Assembly: GCF_036370855.1 (NCBI RefSeq)
Contig: NC_088102.1
Location: 23,851,001-23,915,000, forward strand
Origin: Dromaius novaehollandiae
Lineage: Eukaryota; Chordata; Aves; Casuariiformes; Dromaiidae
Reading direction: 5' to 3'
DNA length: 64,000 nucleotides
Shown here: piece by piece, positions 35,601 to 44,100 of the stretch
How positions within the stretch are numbered: position 1 is the first letter of the stretch
Layout of the letters: every line of letters begins with the position of its first letter
The notes under the pieces: model-generated
The model's input: only the letters and a program-made list of their open reading frames with translations
What the model was told of the DNA's origin: nothing
Database searches by the model: none
Made by a program: the position numbers and the translations under genes

Positions 35601-36687
35601 TTTATGAAGGATCCTTTCTTTTTTTGAATAACTTGTTCTGCTAGTTGATTGTGCTTTTGCTCTTTTATACATTTCTTTTATAAATTTCTTTTATACAAAG
35701 CCTTAAGCATTCCATATTTTAACTGGGAAGACTATAGTTTAAAGTTGAAACTTCTATCTTAAGAACGTTCAGCTTCATTCTGTCATCCTCAGTACCGTCT
35801 TTTTGTCTGGAGATCGTACTGTTCTCCCCTGGCACTGTCGGGCAAGAATTGGGACAGAAATCATCCTCCATTAAGGTGAAGGTATAGAATGTAAGACTAG
35901 TGGATATATTTCTTTTTCAGCTGTATCAACCTGTGTGTTTTGTGCTATAGAGATTTTCACACTGAAAAACTTGTAAATATCCACTTGCTTTTTAACACGT
36001 GTGTACTTGCTGAACTCCAGGGTCCAACTCCAATATTATAATAAGCAGAAAGTTGAATAGGTCTGACATCTCCCTGTGTATAAAGTAGTCAAAATTTGTT
36101 TGCATGCAGAATGGAGCTCACAGAGGTGAGGAGAGTAAAACTTGCATTTCTTTTGACCCATTCATGGCTGGTTTAAAGTGTTTGTTATGCTGATCGAAAT
36201 GGAAATTTTGGGCTTTCAAGTGATTTCATGGATGTCATAACTGAAGATAATTAAAGCAGCAAAGGTGGATGGATGTATATTTTTCCATTTTTTTCTGTCC
36301 AACCAGCTCTAAAAATGTGCTGTATATGTTGGATTTTGGAATGCCCCTGTGGCTGCATGATTTCTTGACAGTTGCTATGACAGCTCTTACTAGTTTAAAA
36401 AATGTAAGCTGAAAATATTGACAGGTGTTTTTTGGAACTAAAGGCAGAATGGATTTTCAAGATGTTTTTAGTAACCTATTGGTGTCTAATTGTTGTGGGT
36501 TTTCTGCCTTTGTAATTATTTAAGCATTACTACCTATTTCTGATGCAAAGTAATATTTCAAATTTTTTCCTATTTTTAGATCCACAGAAGTAAAAACAAA
36601 TGGAAATTTCACCTCAAAGATGGCATCATGAATCTTAATGGAAGAGATTATGTATTTTCCAAAGCCATTGGGGATGCAGAATGGTGA
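12415..36687 (+). CDS. GTF2A1: TFIIA large subunit (alpha/beta precursor), nine coding exons joined
   Basis: Joining 12415-12444, 20397-20498, 22308-22515, 24922-24986, 27128-27203, 29119-29252, 30117-30437, 32952-33041 and 36580-36687 gives 1134 bases, a 377-residue protein and a TGA stop. Every junction has GT/AG and keeps frame. I recognise the product as the TFIIA alpha/beta precursor, one residue longer than the human 376 as I recall it. The N-terminal helical region (residues 1 to about 55) pairs with TFIIA-gamma. A Gln/His-rich linker follows. A Taspase1 motif QVDG puts the cut at D275/G276. After it come an acidic stretch (about 279-305) and the C-terminal beta-barrel part ending GDAEW, which contacts TBP and DNA. 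The protein acts in the nucleus, stabilising TBP on promoters. No frameshift or stop was seen. Confidence 0.98.
13395..13600 (+). promoter_or_regulatory. Second promoter-like cluster in intron 1
   Basis: At the edge of the CpG island four AT-rich TATA/MEF2-like elements lie within about 110 bp: TTTATATAG (13468-13476), TCTAATATAG (13491-13500), CATTTAAAC (about 13550) and TTTAAATAG (13571-13579). A CACGTCA CRE-like site is at 13534-13540, and an ATGGCTGCC YY1-like site is near 13407. TTTAAATAG followed by a GC-rich stretch could direct an internal transcription start. This is inference from motif clustering only. Confidence 0.35.
14573..14646 (+). repeat. (CT)n microsatellite, about 37 units
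   Basis: An uninterrupted CT repeat of about 74 bases is followed by T-rich sequence. Its length is likely polymorphic. The open frame on the opposite strand encoding Arg-Glu repeats is an artefact of this repeat. Confidence 0.97.
15265..15588 (+). other. Unexplained 107-codon ORF within GTF2A1 intron 1
   Basis: The frame runs from an ATG at 15265 to TAA at 15588. It begins with a hydrophobic stretch and continues with a fairly hydrophilic, helix-like segment (KELHRLEELINDISGI...) and a basic end (QRKKRKPPKACG). It is longer and less biased than neighbouring chance ORFs. I do not recognise it. It could be a remnant of a retroposed gene, part of a repeat, or chance. No splice or promoter signals support it as a gene. 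Confidence 0.2.
17119..17140. repeat. Perfect hairpin with 9-bp arms
   Basis: CACTGTATC and its exact reverse complement GATACAGTG are separated by four bases within intron 1. It is probably incidental. Confidence 0.8.
19840..20110 (-). mobile_element. Old CR1 LINE fragment (3' part)
   Basis: Read on the minus strand, the segment matches the old amniote CR1 3' region. The recognisable landmarks on the + strand, in the expected order, are 'actattcaagatatgggc', 'cctaatgttgtcttaacactcc', 'gtttgcttttttgatg' and 'cctgagtgataac'. It is heavily diverged and lies in intron 1. Confidence 0.75.
20397..20498 (+). CDS. GTF2A1: GTF2A1 coding exon 2
   Basis: It encodes 34 residues beginning PKLYRSVIEDVINDV and ending VLMELKT, part of the N-terminal helical region that pairs with TFIIA-gamma. 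The donor is ACA|gtaagt. The methionine at position 40 (codon 20484-20486) could serve as the start of a shorter isoform if an upstream noncoding exon were spliced here. I recall a human GTF2A1 isoform lacking the first 39 residues. Confidence 0.98.
21041..21066. repeat. 26-bp inverted repeat, 12-bp perfect arms
   Basis: CTGAATACTCTA is followed by TT and then its exact reverse complement, giving a near-perfect AT-rich palindrome able to form a tight hairpin or cruciform. It lies inside intron 2, away from the splice sites. Confidence 0.9.
21403..21445 (+). repeat. Poly-C (18) and (AAAAC)n simple repeats
   Basis: An uninterrupted 18-base C run is joined to five units of AAAAC. It is likely length-variable and hard to sequence. 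Confidence 0.95.
22308..22515 (+). CDS. GTF2A1: GTF2A1 coding exon 3, with polyQ/polyH
   Basis: It encodes LWENKLMQSKAVDGF, then a Gln/His-rich segment: eleven consecutive Gln (22386-22418, mixed CAG/CAA) directly followed by seven His (22419-22439). It then continues to VLIPASQQ. It is 208 bases long and ends in phase 1, completing an Ala codon with exon 4. The donor AAG|gtcaga has C at +3, making it the least consensus donor in the gene. The linker is the variable, poorly structured part of the TFIIA large subunit. Confidence 0.97.
22516..24921 (+). other. GTF2A1 intron 3 (2.41 kb)
   Basis: The reading frame of exon 3 stays open for about 180 bases into this intron, to a TAG at 22692-22694. 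It contains a 15-base C run (23463-23477) and a moderately GC-rich patch at about 23.93-24.15 kb without a recognised identity. A hairpin-capable stretch lies at about 24348-24391. The acceptor is ctgtttctag|CAC. Confidence 0.9.
23463..23477 (+). repeat. Poly-C tract (15 C)
   Basis: A C homopolymer in intron 3, likely length-variable. Confidence 0.95.
24922..24986 (+). CDS. GTF2A1: GTF2A1 coding exon 4
   Basis: It encodes APQQQVIVPDSKLIPHMNASGM (first codon shared with exon 3). At 65 bases it is the shortest internal exon. The donor ATG|gtaaga is phase 0. The segment lies in the linker upstream of the processing site. Confidence 0.97.
24987..27127 (+). other. GTF2A1 intron 4 (2.14 kb)
   Basis: AT-rich intron with an A run near 26651. 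No gene, RNA or clear repeat was recognised. The acceptor is ctatttttcag|AGT. Confidence 0.85.
27128..27203 (+). CDS. GTF2A1: GTF2A1 coding exon 5
   Basis: It encodes SAAATAATLALPAGVTPVQQ followed by ILTNS, identical to my memory of the mammalian protein over this stretch. The 76 bases end in phase 1 (TCA G|gtaact), completing a Gly codon with exon 6. Confidence 0.98.
27204..29118 (+). other. GTF2A1 intron 5 (1.92 kb)
   Basis: It contains a weak H/ACA-like candidate at about 28141-28327. Otherwise nothing was recognised. The acceptor is atttattccag|GCC. Confidence 0.85.
28141..28327 (+). ncRNA. Weak candidate H/ACA snoRNA in GTF2A1 intron 5
   Basis: Two hairpins can be drawn. The first pairs ATGCAAGG (28149) with CCTTGCAT (28222-28229), with an inner TGTAC/GTACA stem; a lower GTTTTC/GAAGAC stem may extend it. 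ACAGGA follows, fitting the H-box pattern. The second pairs AGGGAAA with a T-rich strand ending TTTCCT, directly followed by ACA and three bases. Mammalian GTF2A1 is, as I recall, a host of an H/ACA snoRNA (SNORA79). The first hairpin is longer than usual and such patterns arise easily by chance in AT-rich introns. Confidence 0.18.
29119..29252 (+). CDS. GTF2A1: GTF2A1 coding exon 6
   Basis: It encodes GQILQVVRTANGAQYIIQPQ followed by QPVVLQQQVIPQM and ends GVQAPVIQQ (first codon shared with exon 5). It is a Gln-rich part of the central linker. The donor is CAG|gtaaag, phase 0. Confidence 0.98.
29253..30116 (+). other. GTF2A1 intron 6 (0.86 kb)
   Basis: AT-rich, with no gene or repeat recognised. 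The acceptor is ttccatcag|GTT, with a weak pyrimidine tract. Confidence 0.88.
30117..30437 (+). CDS. GTF2A1: GTF2A1 coding exon 7, Taspase1 site and acidic region
   Basis: This is the largest coding exon (107 codons). It begins VLAPIPGGIS and contains the Taspase1 recognition sequence LVLQVDGAGDTSS (Asp codon 30324-30326, residue 275). Cleavage after it yields the alpha and beta subunits. A strongly acidic run of Glu and Asp with YDDDEEEDKEKDG follows. The donor is GAG|gtaaac, phase 0. Confidence 0.98.
30438..32951 (+). other. GTF2A1 intron 7 (2.51 kb)
   Basis: AT-rich intron with no recognised gene, RNA or transposon. ORFs are chance. The acceptor is atttctttcag|GAG. Confidence 0.85.
32952..33041 (+). 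CDS. GTF2A1: GTF2A1 coding exon 8
   Basis: Thirty codons, EPLNSEDDVSDEEGQELFDT and on to VVVCQYDK, match the mammalian sequence as I recall it, residue for residue. This begins the C-terminal conserved domain of the beta subunit. The donor is AAG|gtaaaa. Confidence 0.98.
33042..36579 (+). other. GTF2A1 intron 8 (3.54 kb)
   Basis: About a kilobase in the middle (34.3-35.35 kb) is an old CR1 copy in opposite orientation. The rest is AT-rich with no recognised feature. The acceptor is ttcctatttttag|ATC. Confidence 0.88.
34330..35345 (-). mobile_element. Old CR1 LINE, roughly 1 kb, antisense in intron 8
   Basis: On the + strand the landmarks of a reversed amniote CR1 appear in order: 'gtttcatgtgatacctcc', 'tcatatccctcctcagtctt', 'ttttttgagataggg', 'ctgacattctcatcag', 'tgagtcatagttgtcagctc' and, at the far end, 'ggactttccctcttacctca' with 'tggcagctca'. 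Divergence is high and internal segments are degraded, consistent with an old insertion. Confidence 0.85.
36580..36687 (+). CDS. GTF2A1: GTF2A1 coding exon 9 (terminal)
   Basis: Thirty-five codons plus TGA, beginning IHRSKNKWKFHLKDGIMNLN and ending GDAEW, make the C-terminal beta-strand region that contacts TBP and DNA in TFIIA. It is nearly identical to the mammalian protein. The stop is at 36685-36687. Confidence 0.99.
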   Translation: MHRSKNKWKFHLKDGIMNLNGRDYVFSKAIGDAEW

Positions 36688-39600
36688 AGTTTTTAAGACA
36701 AAGCAAAAAAACAAACAAACAAAAACTCCCTGGAAGAGGAAAAAAATTCAAAAGCAGGAAAGGTTGAGACTTGGACATGTATTTCAACCAAAATATGTAT
36801 CTGCACATCAGAAATAAAGCATAAACAAAACTATTGGAACAAAGATAAAATGTGGCAACAAAGACACTACTTCAGATGAGCAAGCCATGGACTGTAGCAG
36901 CTATAGCATTGTCTGGGAGCTGGTTTTGTGTGTTAGGAATACCTTAATTATCAATTCTACCTACAGGTACCTACAGCTGGTATTTAGCATGTAAGGCTTT
37001 GTCTCCCCCTTCTTCCCTTGGTTTAAGATTTTAAAATATTTCTTCCACTGATTGAAGGAACTCTTCCCTTTGATAGATTATTAATCTGAAAATGCTTATT
37101 GTGTGTACAAATCTTTGCTTTGAACACTTCCTTTTGGTAGTGAGGATGGTAAGAATGTTACTTAAACTGCGTGCAAGCTTTGTACAGAAGGGTAAGAATT
37201 AAGGTGTTAAATTTTAAATAACTTGTATAAGGAAAATATTTTTAATTCTGATAAGCTCATTAATTATTATATCTATTTGTTGTTTTCAATTCCATTCCCC
37301 ATAAACAAGTTCTTGTTCCTAGCAGTTACAAAATGGTAAAACGATCATTTATATTTCAAAATTATTTTTATTTCATGTGAATGGCATCTTTTACTTAGGT
37401 CTATATTTTTTAAATACTAAGCACCTGTAGCTCCCCCCCAAAAAGTCAGACTGCTTAACCCTTTAACTGTATTTTTGCTGTTTGATGGTCATTCAGCATC
37501 ACTGAACTGAAAGGAATCATAATAGTTTCTACTGACTTAAAAAGGCTTTGGAAACCTTTTGAATGAAATGTGTAGGTAATCACATAATAGATGCATTCCT
37601 TCACTTATATACTACATCTGTAGTCTAGACATCCACAAATATTTGAACAGACCACAGGAATGACTAAATTTTTAATATAAAAGACACATAAAAGTTCTGT
37701 TAGCTGCAAGTCTGTTAATCGAAGGTTTGCTTACTAAAAAGTGTAGCCTTAAGTTACCTGCAGCAGTTAATCTCTCTAAAGTTTCCAGGTGGCATGTAGT
37801 TTTGTGAAGAGAGCTGCACAGCTTTGAGAACACAAACTTTGTTAGAGTATCTTTAGGCTGACTTGGTAATGGAAAATCAAGTAGTCAGATGCACTAAACC
37901 TCATGTAATAGCTTTTTCACTTGCCTTTTCTAGAGTGATTTTTCTTTTTTTTTTTTTTGGAGAGGGTTGTTGTTGTAAAAAGCAGCAAAGTGGTTCCCCC
38001 CACCCCCACTCCCCTCTTCTTAGAATTGTGAACACCTTTTCTTCGTGCATTGGTTATTCTTCCAAACCCTGCTTTTAGAAATGCAATTTTGAACGAGGAG
38101 AGGGAATGGGCATTATACTTAAACTGTTGAGGAGGAATGTTCATGTGGCTCACCATTTCAGAAAATGCTGTTTTGTTTGGTGCTTGGGAGAAGAAAAACA
38201 GTGAAAAGGACACAGCAAAGATAATTTTAACTGAATTGGGGAAGAATTTCAGAAGCAGACATTTGACCCACAATTTCTGGCCTTTCTTCTTTCTTCTTGA
38301 GAATGAAACTATTAAAACATTATTTAACAAAGTCATAAGTGTATTTTAGCAGTATATAAGCACTGTTCTCATTTTCATTCTGCTTTACTTGCCACCAAGT
38401 GCATTCATAGTCTCAGTAACATGTAGAAAATTCAAATACATTGTAAAAAGGGTTTTTCTTGCTGTGACTTTTCACAGCTGTGGTCTCATTGACACAGACT
38501 GAAACAGTCTGTAGGCTGTGTCTAGAGCAATGTTTTTTAGTAAGCCATCCACATACATAAGCTTTTGAAAAGTTAATTTCTGGTTTTACTAATTCATTGT
38601 TAAGTAGTGGTATAATCACATAGAGTACATTTTTGTCTCGGGTCTTCAAGTTATCTCAAACCGACTGGTGTTTGTTTTCTTCTGAACAAAGCAGAAAACG
38701 TTTTTTTACCACTGTCGACACAAACTATGTATAACTACAATGAAATCAGTAATGTATCAGCTACTTCCTTTCCTCGTCTTTCCCAAATCTATTACATTAA
38801 TCTACTATTATTGTCTTATAAAAGACTTCAAACAGATCCCATGACGCTGCACAACTGAACCAGTAAAAAGGAAAAAAAAATCCCTTTATCTATAGATTCC
38901 TGTTTATGCTACTGGAAACCAGATTACTGTACAATACTTCGTTTTCATACATCTTTGATTCTTCACCCACTTGTGTATACTAGAAGCTGCATAGCCTTTT
39001 TATTTATTTCTAAGGGATACCAGAACTTTAAAGGTAACTTAAACATAGCCTGTTTTGAAGGATGTTAGAAGTTATCTGAACTTGCACAGTCTCTTGCAAG
39101 CTAATTGTATGGTATGCTTGTCAGATAAGAAGTTTTGTCTTCAAATACAAGTACCTGTGAAGTTTTCTGAAAGCCAGTCAAACATGAACATACCAAACTG
39201 TGCTCTTATTGCTACATCAAGTGTTCCTTTTTTTTAAATCAAAAAGCATGTTTTAATTTCATTTTATTGTAGCGGCTTGCTGTAAGAATGTAGTTTGCTT
39301 AATTTTATTATTGTACTTGAATTTTTAATCATGGTTTTAACAATGTAACCGAACAGACCATTTCATTAGGTTCCACAGAAACCATTCCTTTCAGAGGGCA
39401 AGGGATTCCCATGTTCATAGTTTCCATAAATGACCCCCCCCGAAATAGATTTTTTTCATTGAAATACTTCAGTATTATGGAGGCAATTAATGATTTCAAG
39501 AGGGCTTATGTTTAAATTTGCACAGATAATGGAGCACCTTTTTATGATGGAAAAATATGGGGAAAGATAACTTCATAATTATAACCACAATGGCTGGTGG

Positions 39601-40715
39601 AAACTTGCAGAGGAACTAGGCAAAACCAGGAGTCTTGTGCCTTTTCAGTTTGCAGGATACCTATTTTGCCCGCATGACAACATTTTTTTTTTGGATTCCT
39701 GAGAGAGTAGATTTCTGCAGTGCTTCAATCATAAAAGCAACTGTTTTGCTGTAATTTTGTTGGATTTTAGTGTGTGCAGTCATTTAAAAACAGCTAAGTT
39801 GAAAACCAATTGAAGTATGTTTTCTGTTAAGGAGGTGAGGTAATAGAGAATTTAGTCACGTAAGGAACTTTATATTGGACTATTTAAATAAAAAATATGA
39901 TTTTATTTCTCCCCCTCAGTTGCTGATTAGCGACAAGATTTCTTTAAGGTTTCATACTCCTTGGTCCTGCATTGTAATCAGGAGTTGCATTTGAACATCA
40001 TTCAGTTCCCCAATCAAGATTAAAAGCAAAAATTGTGGTCAGTTGATTTCTAAGACTGTGATACATGATTCTGAAGCAGTTTCTAGAAAAGAGCAGAGAA
40101 AATACTGTGTCATATAATGGAATTTTTCATAAATGTTTTTGTATTTCTTCTGCAGAGTAGGAGTGTTAAAGTAAGCTTCATTGGGTTTTAGTTCTGTGAA
40201 GATAGTTTTACCACTTGGTAGTTAACAGTAATTATGGCACCATGAAACAATCTCAGAGTAAAATTCTGTAATTTCAGTGCAGGAGTTAGAGACCTGGTGA
40301 ACTGGAGTCCATTTTGAGTCAATCTCTTTGGTTTATAAAAGTTCCTGTAAACAGAAAAAGCCCCAGAAACCTAAAAATCTCCCAAACCTCGGAGCTTCCC
40401 AATAGAATGCAACAAGACGTGCAGGAAGTGAATAGTGGTTGTAGGCTAATGACACTGGCTTAGCACTGGGCTGCCTTACAGAGCGTTGCGGGGTTGTGGT
40501 ACCCTAACTGCCCTCTTCCCCTCCCATCGAAATCAGAGTTGTTTTCAGACTTTGAAATTAATGATTACAAAAGAAGATGAAGAAACTTGCACATTTTTAT
40601 GTATAGGTGTCTCACATTTAAAGTCTTGTTTTCCCATTACTGTCATTTGGTTGGGAATTGTGTTTAAAAACAAACAAACAAACAAAACAGTCCTTTGGTT
40701 TCCCTGTTGTCTACT

Positions 40716-40742
40716 TTATTATTATTATTATTATTATTATTA
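40716..40742 (+). repeat. (ATT)n microsatellite
   Basis: About nine units of ATT lie within the predicted 3' UTR. Confidence 0.95.
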
Positions 40743-41167
40743 CTGTTTTTTAAAGCAGTTCATGCAGTGCGTCTTTCAATTATTGGTGGATTAGACATTG
40801 TGGAACAAAAGGAACTTTTTAACAGGAAGAACTGCCTTGGGTTAGCTATACGTACAGTCATCCTATGAGACATGTTCCAGAATGCATAGGGTACCAATAA
40901 AATATGGAGTGGGGGAATATCCTTTTTTGCTGTTCTGAGCTACTATTGTCAACTGCTGTTGTACATATACTGTTATGTGTAAGGGGGTAAATATATTTAT
41001 TATGTTTGTAAAATTCATTCTGTACAATTGCAGATCAAGGTTGCTCCTCTGTGATATACAGGATATTATGTTTCAAAGGCCATGCTTGGAATACAATTAG
41101 AGAACTTAGTATTTTGATGTACTAAGACCTATTTTAAGTTTAATATTTTGCCTTTGCAAAAACTTTA

Positions 41168-41173
41168 ATTAAA
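41168..41173 (+). terminator. Candidate distal polyadenylation signal of GTF2A1
   Basis: ATTAAA is followed by GATGTTATTTAAAAATGTTT. It is the last plausible signal before sequence with no gene-like character. It is assigned by position and context only. Confidence 0.45.
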
Positions 41174-41190
41174 GATGTTATTTAAAAATG

Positions 41191-44100
41191 TTTGCCACTT
41201 CATTTACTATCTTGCATGTGCATTTGTTAAATATATGATGTTCAATGCAGGTTATAATAACACTGAAGAGTCTGAATTTATTTTCATAACAGTTTCTTCA
41301 AGCTCAGAGAAACTGTTTCTTTCTCTATCACCTACCTATTGAATTTGCTTTGTGGGCTCTCCATTTAGCGTAATTACACTGTTATATAAAATTGGCATTT
41401 TAATCTTGAGGCTAGATTTTCAAATTTATTTAATAATTATCTCTCTAGAGTAACCTGAGACTTAGATCTTGGGACAAAATTGGTTGAATAACTCAGTGTG
41501 CTATCTAGAACAAGAATCTTTTAAATGGCAATGCAGGACAGTCTTGATAAATAAAATACAGAGTTCTTGGAGGAGAACTAGCTGATTAAAAAGGCTTCAC
41601 CAATGAAACTGATTTGACAAAATTGCTTTCCCGTGTAAGCAGGTGACATCCTTTTAGTTGTTGGCTAACAACAGTCTCTTGAGACTTGACTAATGCTTTA
41701 TTTTTAAACCTAAAATTTGGACTTGAAATTCCAAATATATTTAGAGAAGAAGAATGTAGGCTGTACTTCCTGTATGGAGGGTTGTATTCTGGAATACAGT
41801 GATTCTGAAATAATCTTTTAGCTGTAGTGGTGTAACGATATGGCAAGGCAAGAATCATAAGGAGTGGTAATTTCTTCTTACATATGGGATGTTTTGTCCA
41901 AATCCTTTTCTTGCCATCTGGTAATCTAATACTGCTTTTCCCATAAAATGGGCCTTACAAGTGATTTTGAAAAGGATTTAGAGATGATTCTGAATAAACA
42001 AATATCAGAACTTAGGAAAAAATGGCCTGTTGTTCTGACCAAAACATTTTCAAAAGGACCTAAAAAAAAGAAAGTAGATCAGTGACAAATTAGTAGCAAA
42101 CCTAATTTTTTTAATCTCTTTATGGAAAGATGAGAAAATTATTGTGAATTTTAACTGCTTTCCCAATTGTGCTGTGCCATGAGTAAAGTGTTTCAAAGGG
42201 TTCCCCCTCCTTTTTTTTTTTTTTTTTTTGAGAAACCAAGTGTATTTAAAAATAGCAGATTTTTCCAATCTTTGTTTTATATATATATATATTTATATAT
42301 TATAGATTTAATATATATTATATATGTATTTTTATATAGTTTAATCCTTTTTTGCAGAAGTATGGGAGGATAAGAATCTTAAGGTGTTAGCCTAGCTTTT
42401 AATATAATTAATTTCACCTAGACATAATTCCTTACAGCTTGTCTTAAACTGTGTTAGTCTTGGAGTTTGTTTGGAGTTTTGAGGGTTTTCTTGGTTGTAA
42501 AAATGCTTTACTTATAAACTGGAGATTTTGCCAGTTGTTGTCAGAGCTGACCCCAGTCTTTTTTAAACTATTTTTTCACCAGTAATGGGATTATGCAAAA
42601 AGCACTCTAATCCTTTTAGATGCAATGACCCTCATCTATAGTACAGTCAAATGAACTGCAGTTGAACTACTTTGACCTTTCAGCATGGCTATATAACATT
42701 CAGAAAAGTATTTTCATGGCAAATTATTATTTAGAATGAAGAGTTCCCAATTATTTGTGAGGAATGCCTGTGCAATTAACTCCTCTTCTAGGTAGTAGTA
42801 ATGTGCATGTCCTCACTTGCTTGAATTGAAAAAAGGCAATCTGAAATAATGTGGAGGTAATATGGCGAGAAGATAAATAACTGAAAATAGCACTTTGCTT
42901 TTAAATGATGCTGAGCTGTCCCTTACCTTCCACAACTCAAAAGCCACTTTCTGAAGATAAGTACTCTTCAAACAGTATTTTAAAATGCCTTTAAGTGACA
43001 GATTGTTTTTTTAAAAAAAAAAAATATATATGTCCATATATCTGGGGATTTTTTAGTGCAGTTTTGTAAACAAGAATTTATTAAAATCAAAAACAAGTAT
43101 TTAATTCAGATAGGGGTATTTCAACAACAATGCCAAAATAAAGTTTATCATTAATTGTAAAAATCAAAATCTCTATAGTAAGTGTAAGTGTGGACTTGTG
43201 ATTCTGTCAAGTTAGAATTGCTTTTGTTTTGCTTGAGGTGCCAAATGAAGCAGAACTGCACTGCAGACAAGCCCTCTAGATACCTGCAATAGAAGACATG
43301 TTGGGAATCCCTAGAGAGTTGGGATACTCCTTTTCAAGCTGTGGAGTCAGTGTAGGAGCTGGCAGGATTTAATGCCAAGGTAAAGAATGATCTTTTTGAG
43401 CAGTCATTAAGCTGGTAATGGAGAAAACGGTTTAGATTAACAAAACAAGGAAGGCAATCTTTTCTGCCAAACTACCTGGCTTCCTGATTTTTTCCAAAGG
43501 CTTATTCCCATTTCTCCTAGGAATGCTGCTGCAAAGTCCCTGCAGACAGGGCTCCTTGGGTGTCCTGCCTGACCAGTATTTGAGGATTTCGTAACAACTG
43601 AATACTTTGCCCTCAGAGGAACTGGCTGACTCCAGGTAGGCTACCCTGACGCAACAGGTAATGTATTCTGGGAAATGCAGTCTTCTGGTGAAATGCAATA
43701 TTTCTAAATGATATATACTGCAGAACTCATCCTGTAGAAATCCTGCTTGAAGGTTTTGCTCTGTCTTTGAGTTTTCTGAAAGGTGTGCAATCCAAGTTTT
43801 GCAGGATGGACGTTCTTTCCTTCCAGGTTTAACTTGTTAAAGCTTCTAACAAAGACAAAATGTTAGTGCTTGGAATAATATTTCTGGCATACCATTTTTT
43901 TTTTTTTTTTTTTTTTGGACTGAATGTCTGCTGCCAGATTTTAATGAATAGTTTTAATACTAAAACAAAATAATACCTAATAAAATTGTGTGTGTGTGTG
44001 TGTTTAGAGAGCTTAGAGAGTTGATAGATTGCTTCTAAGTGTTCCTGTGTGGTGATGATACTGATGCTAGATGTTTGTCAGCGTAAGAAGAAATGTTTAC

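Larger units (their letters stand above)
36688..41190 (+). other. GTF2A1 3' UTR (about 4.5 kb, predicted)
   Basis: A long AT-rich untranslated stretch follows the stop. Candidate polyadenylation signals are AATAAA at 36813-36818, 39887-39892 and 40896-40901, and ATTAAA at 41168-41173. The last is preferred because a T/GT-rich stretch follows and human GTF2A1 also has a very long 3' UTR, as I recall. It includes an ATT trinucleotide repeat at about 40716. The shorter signals could give alternative ends. Confidence 0.6.
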
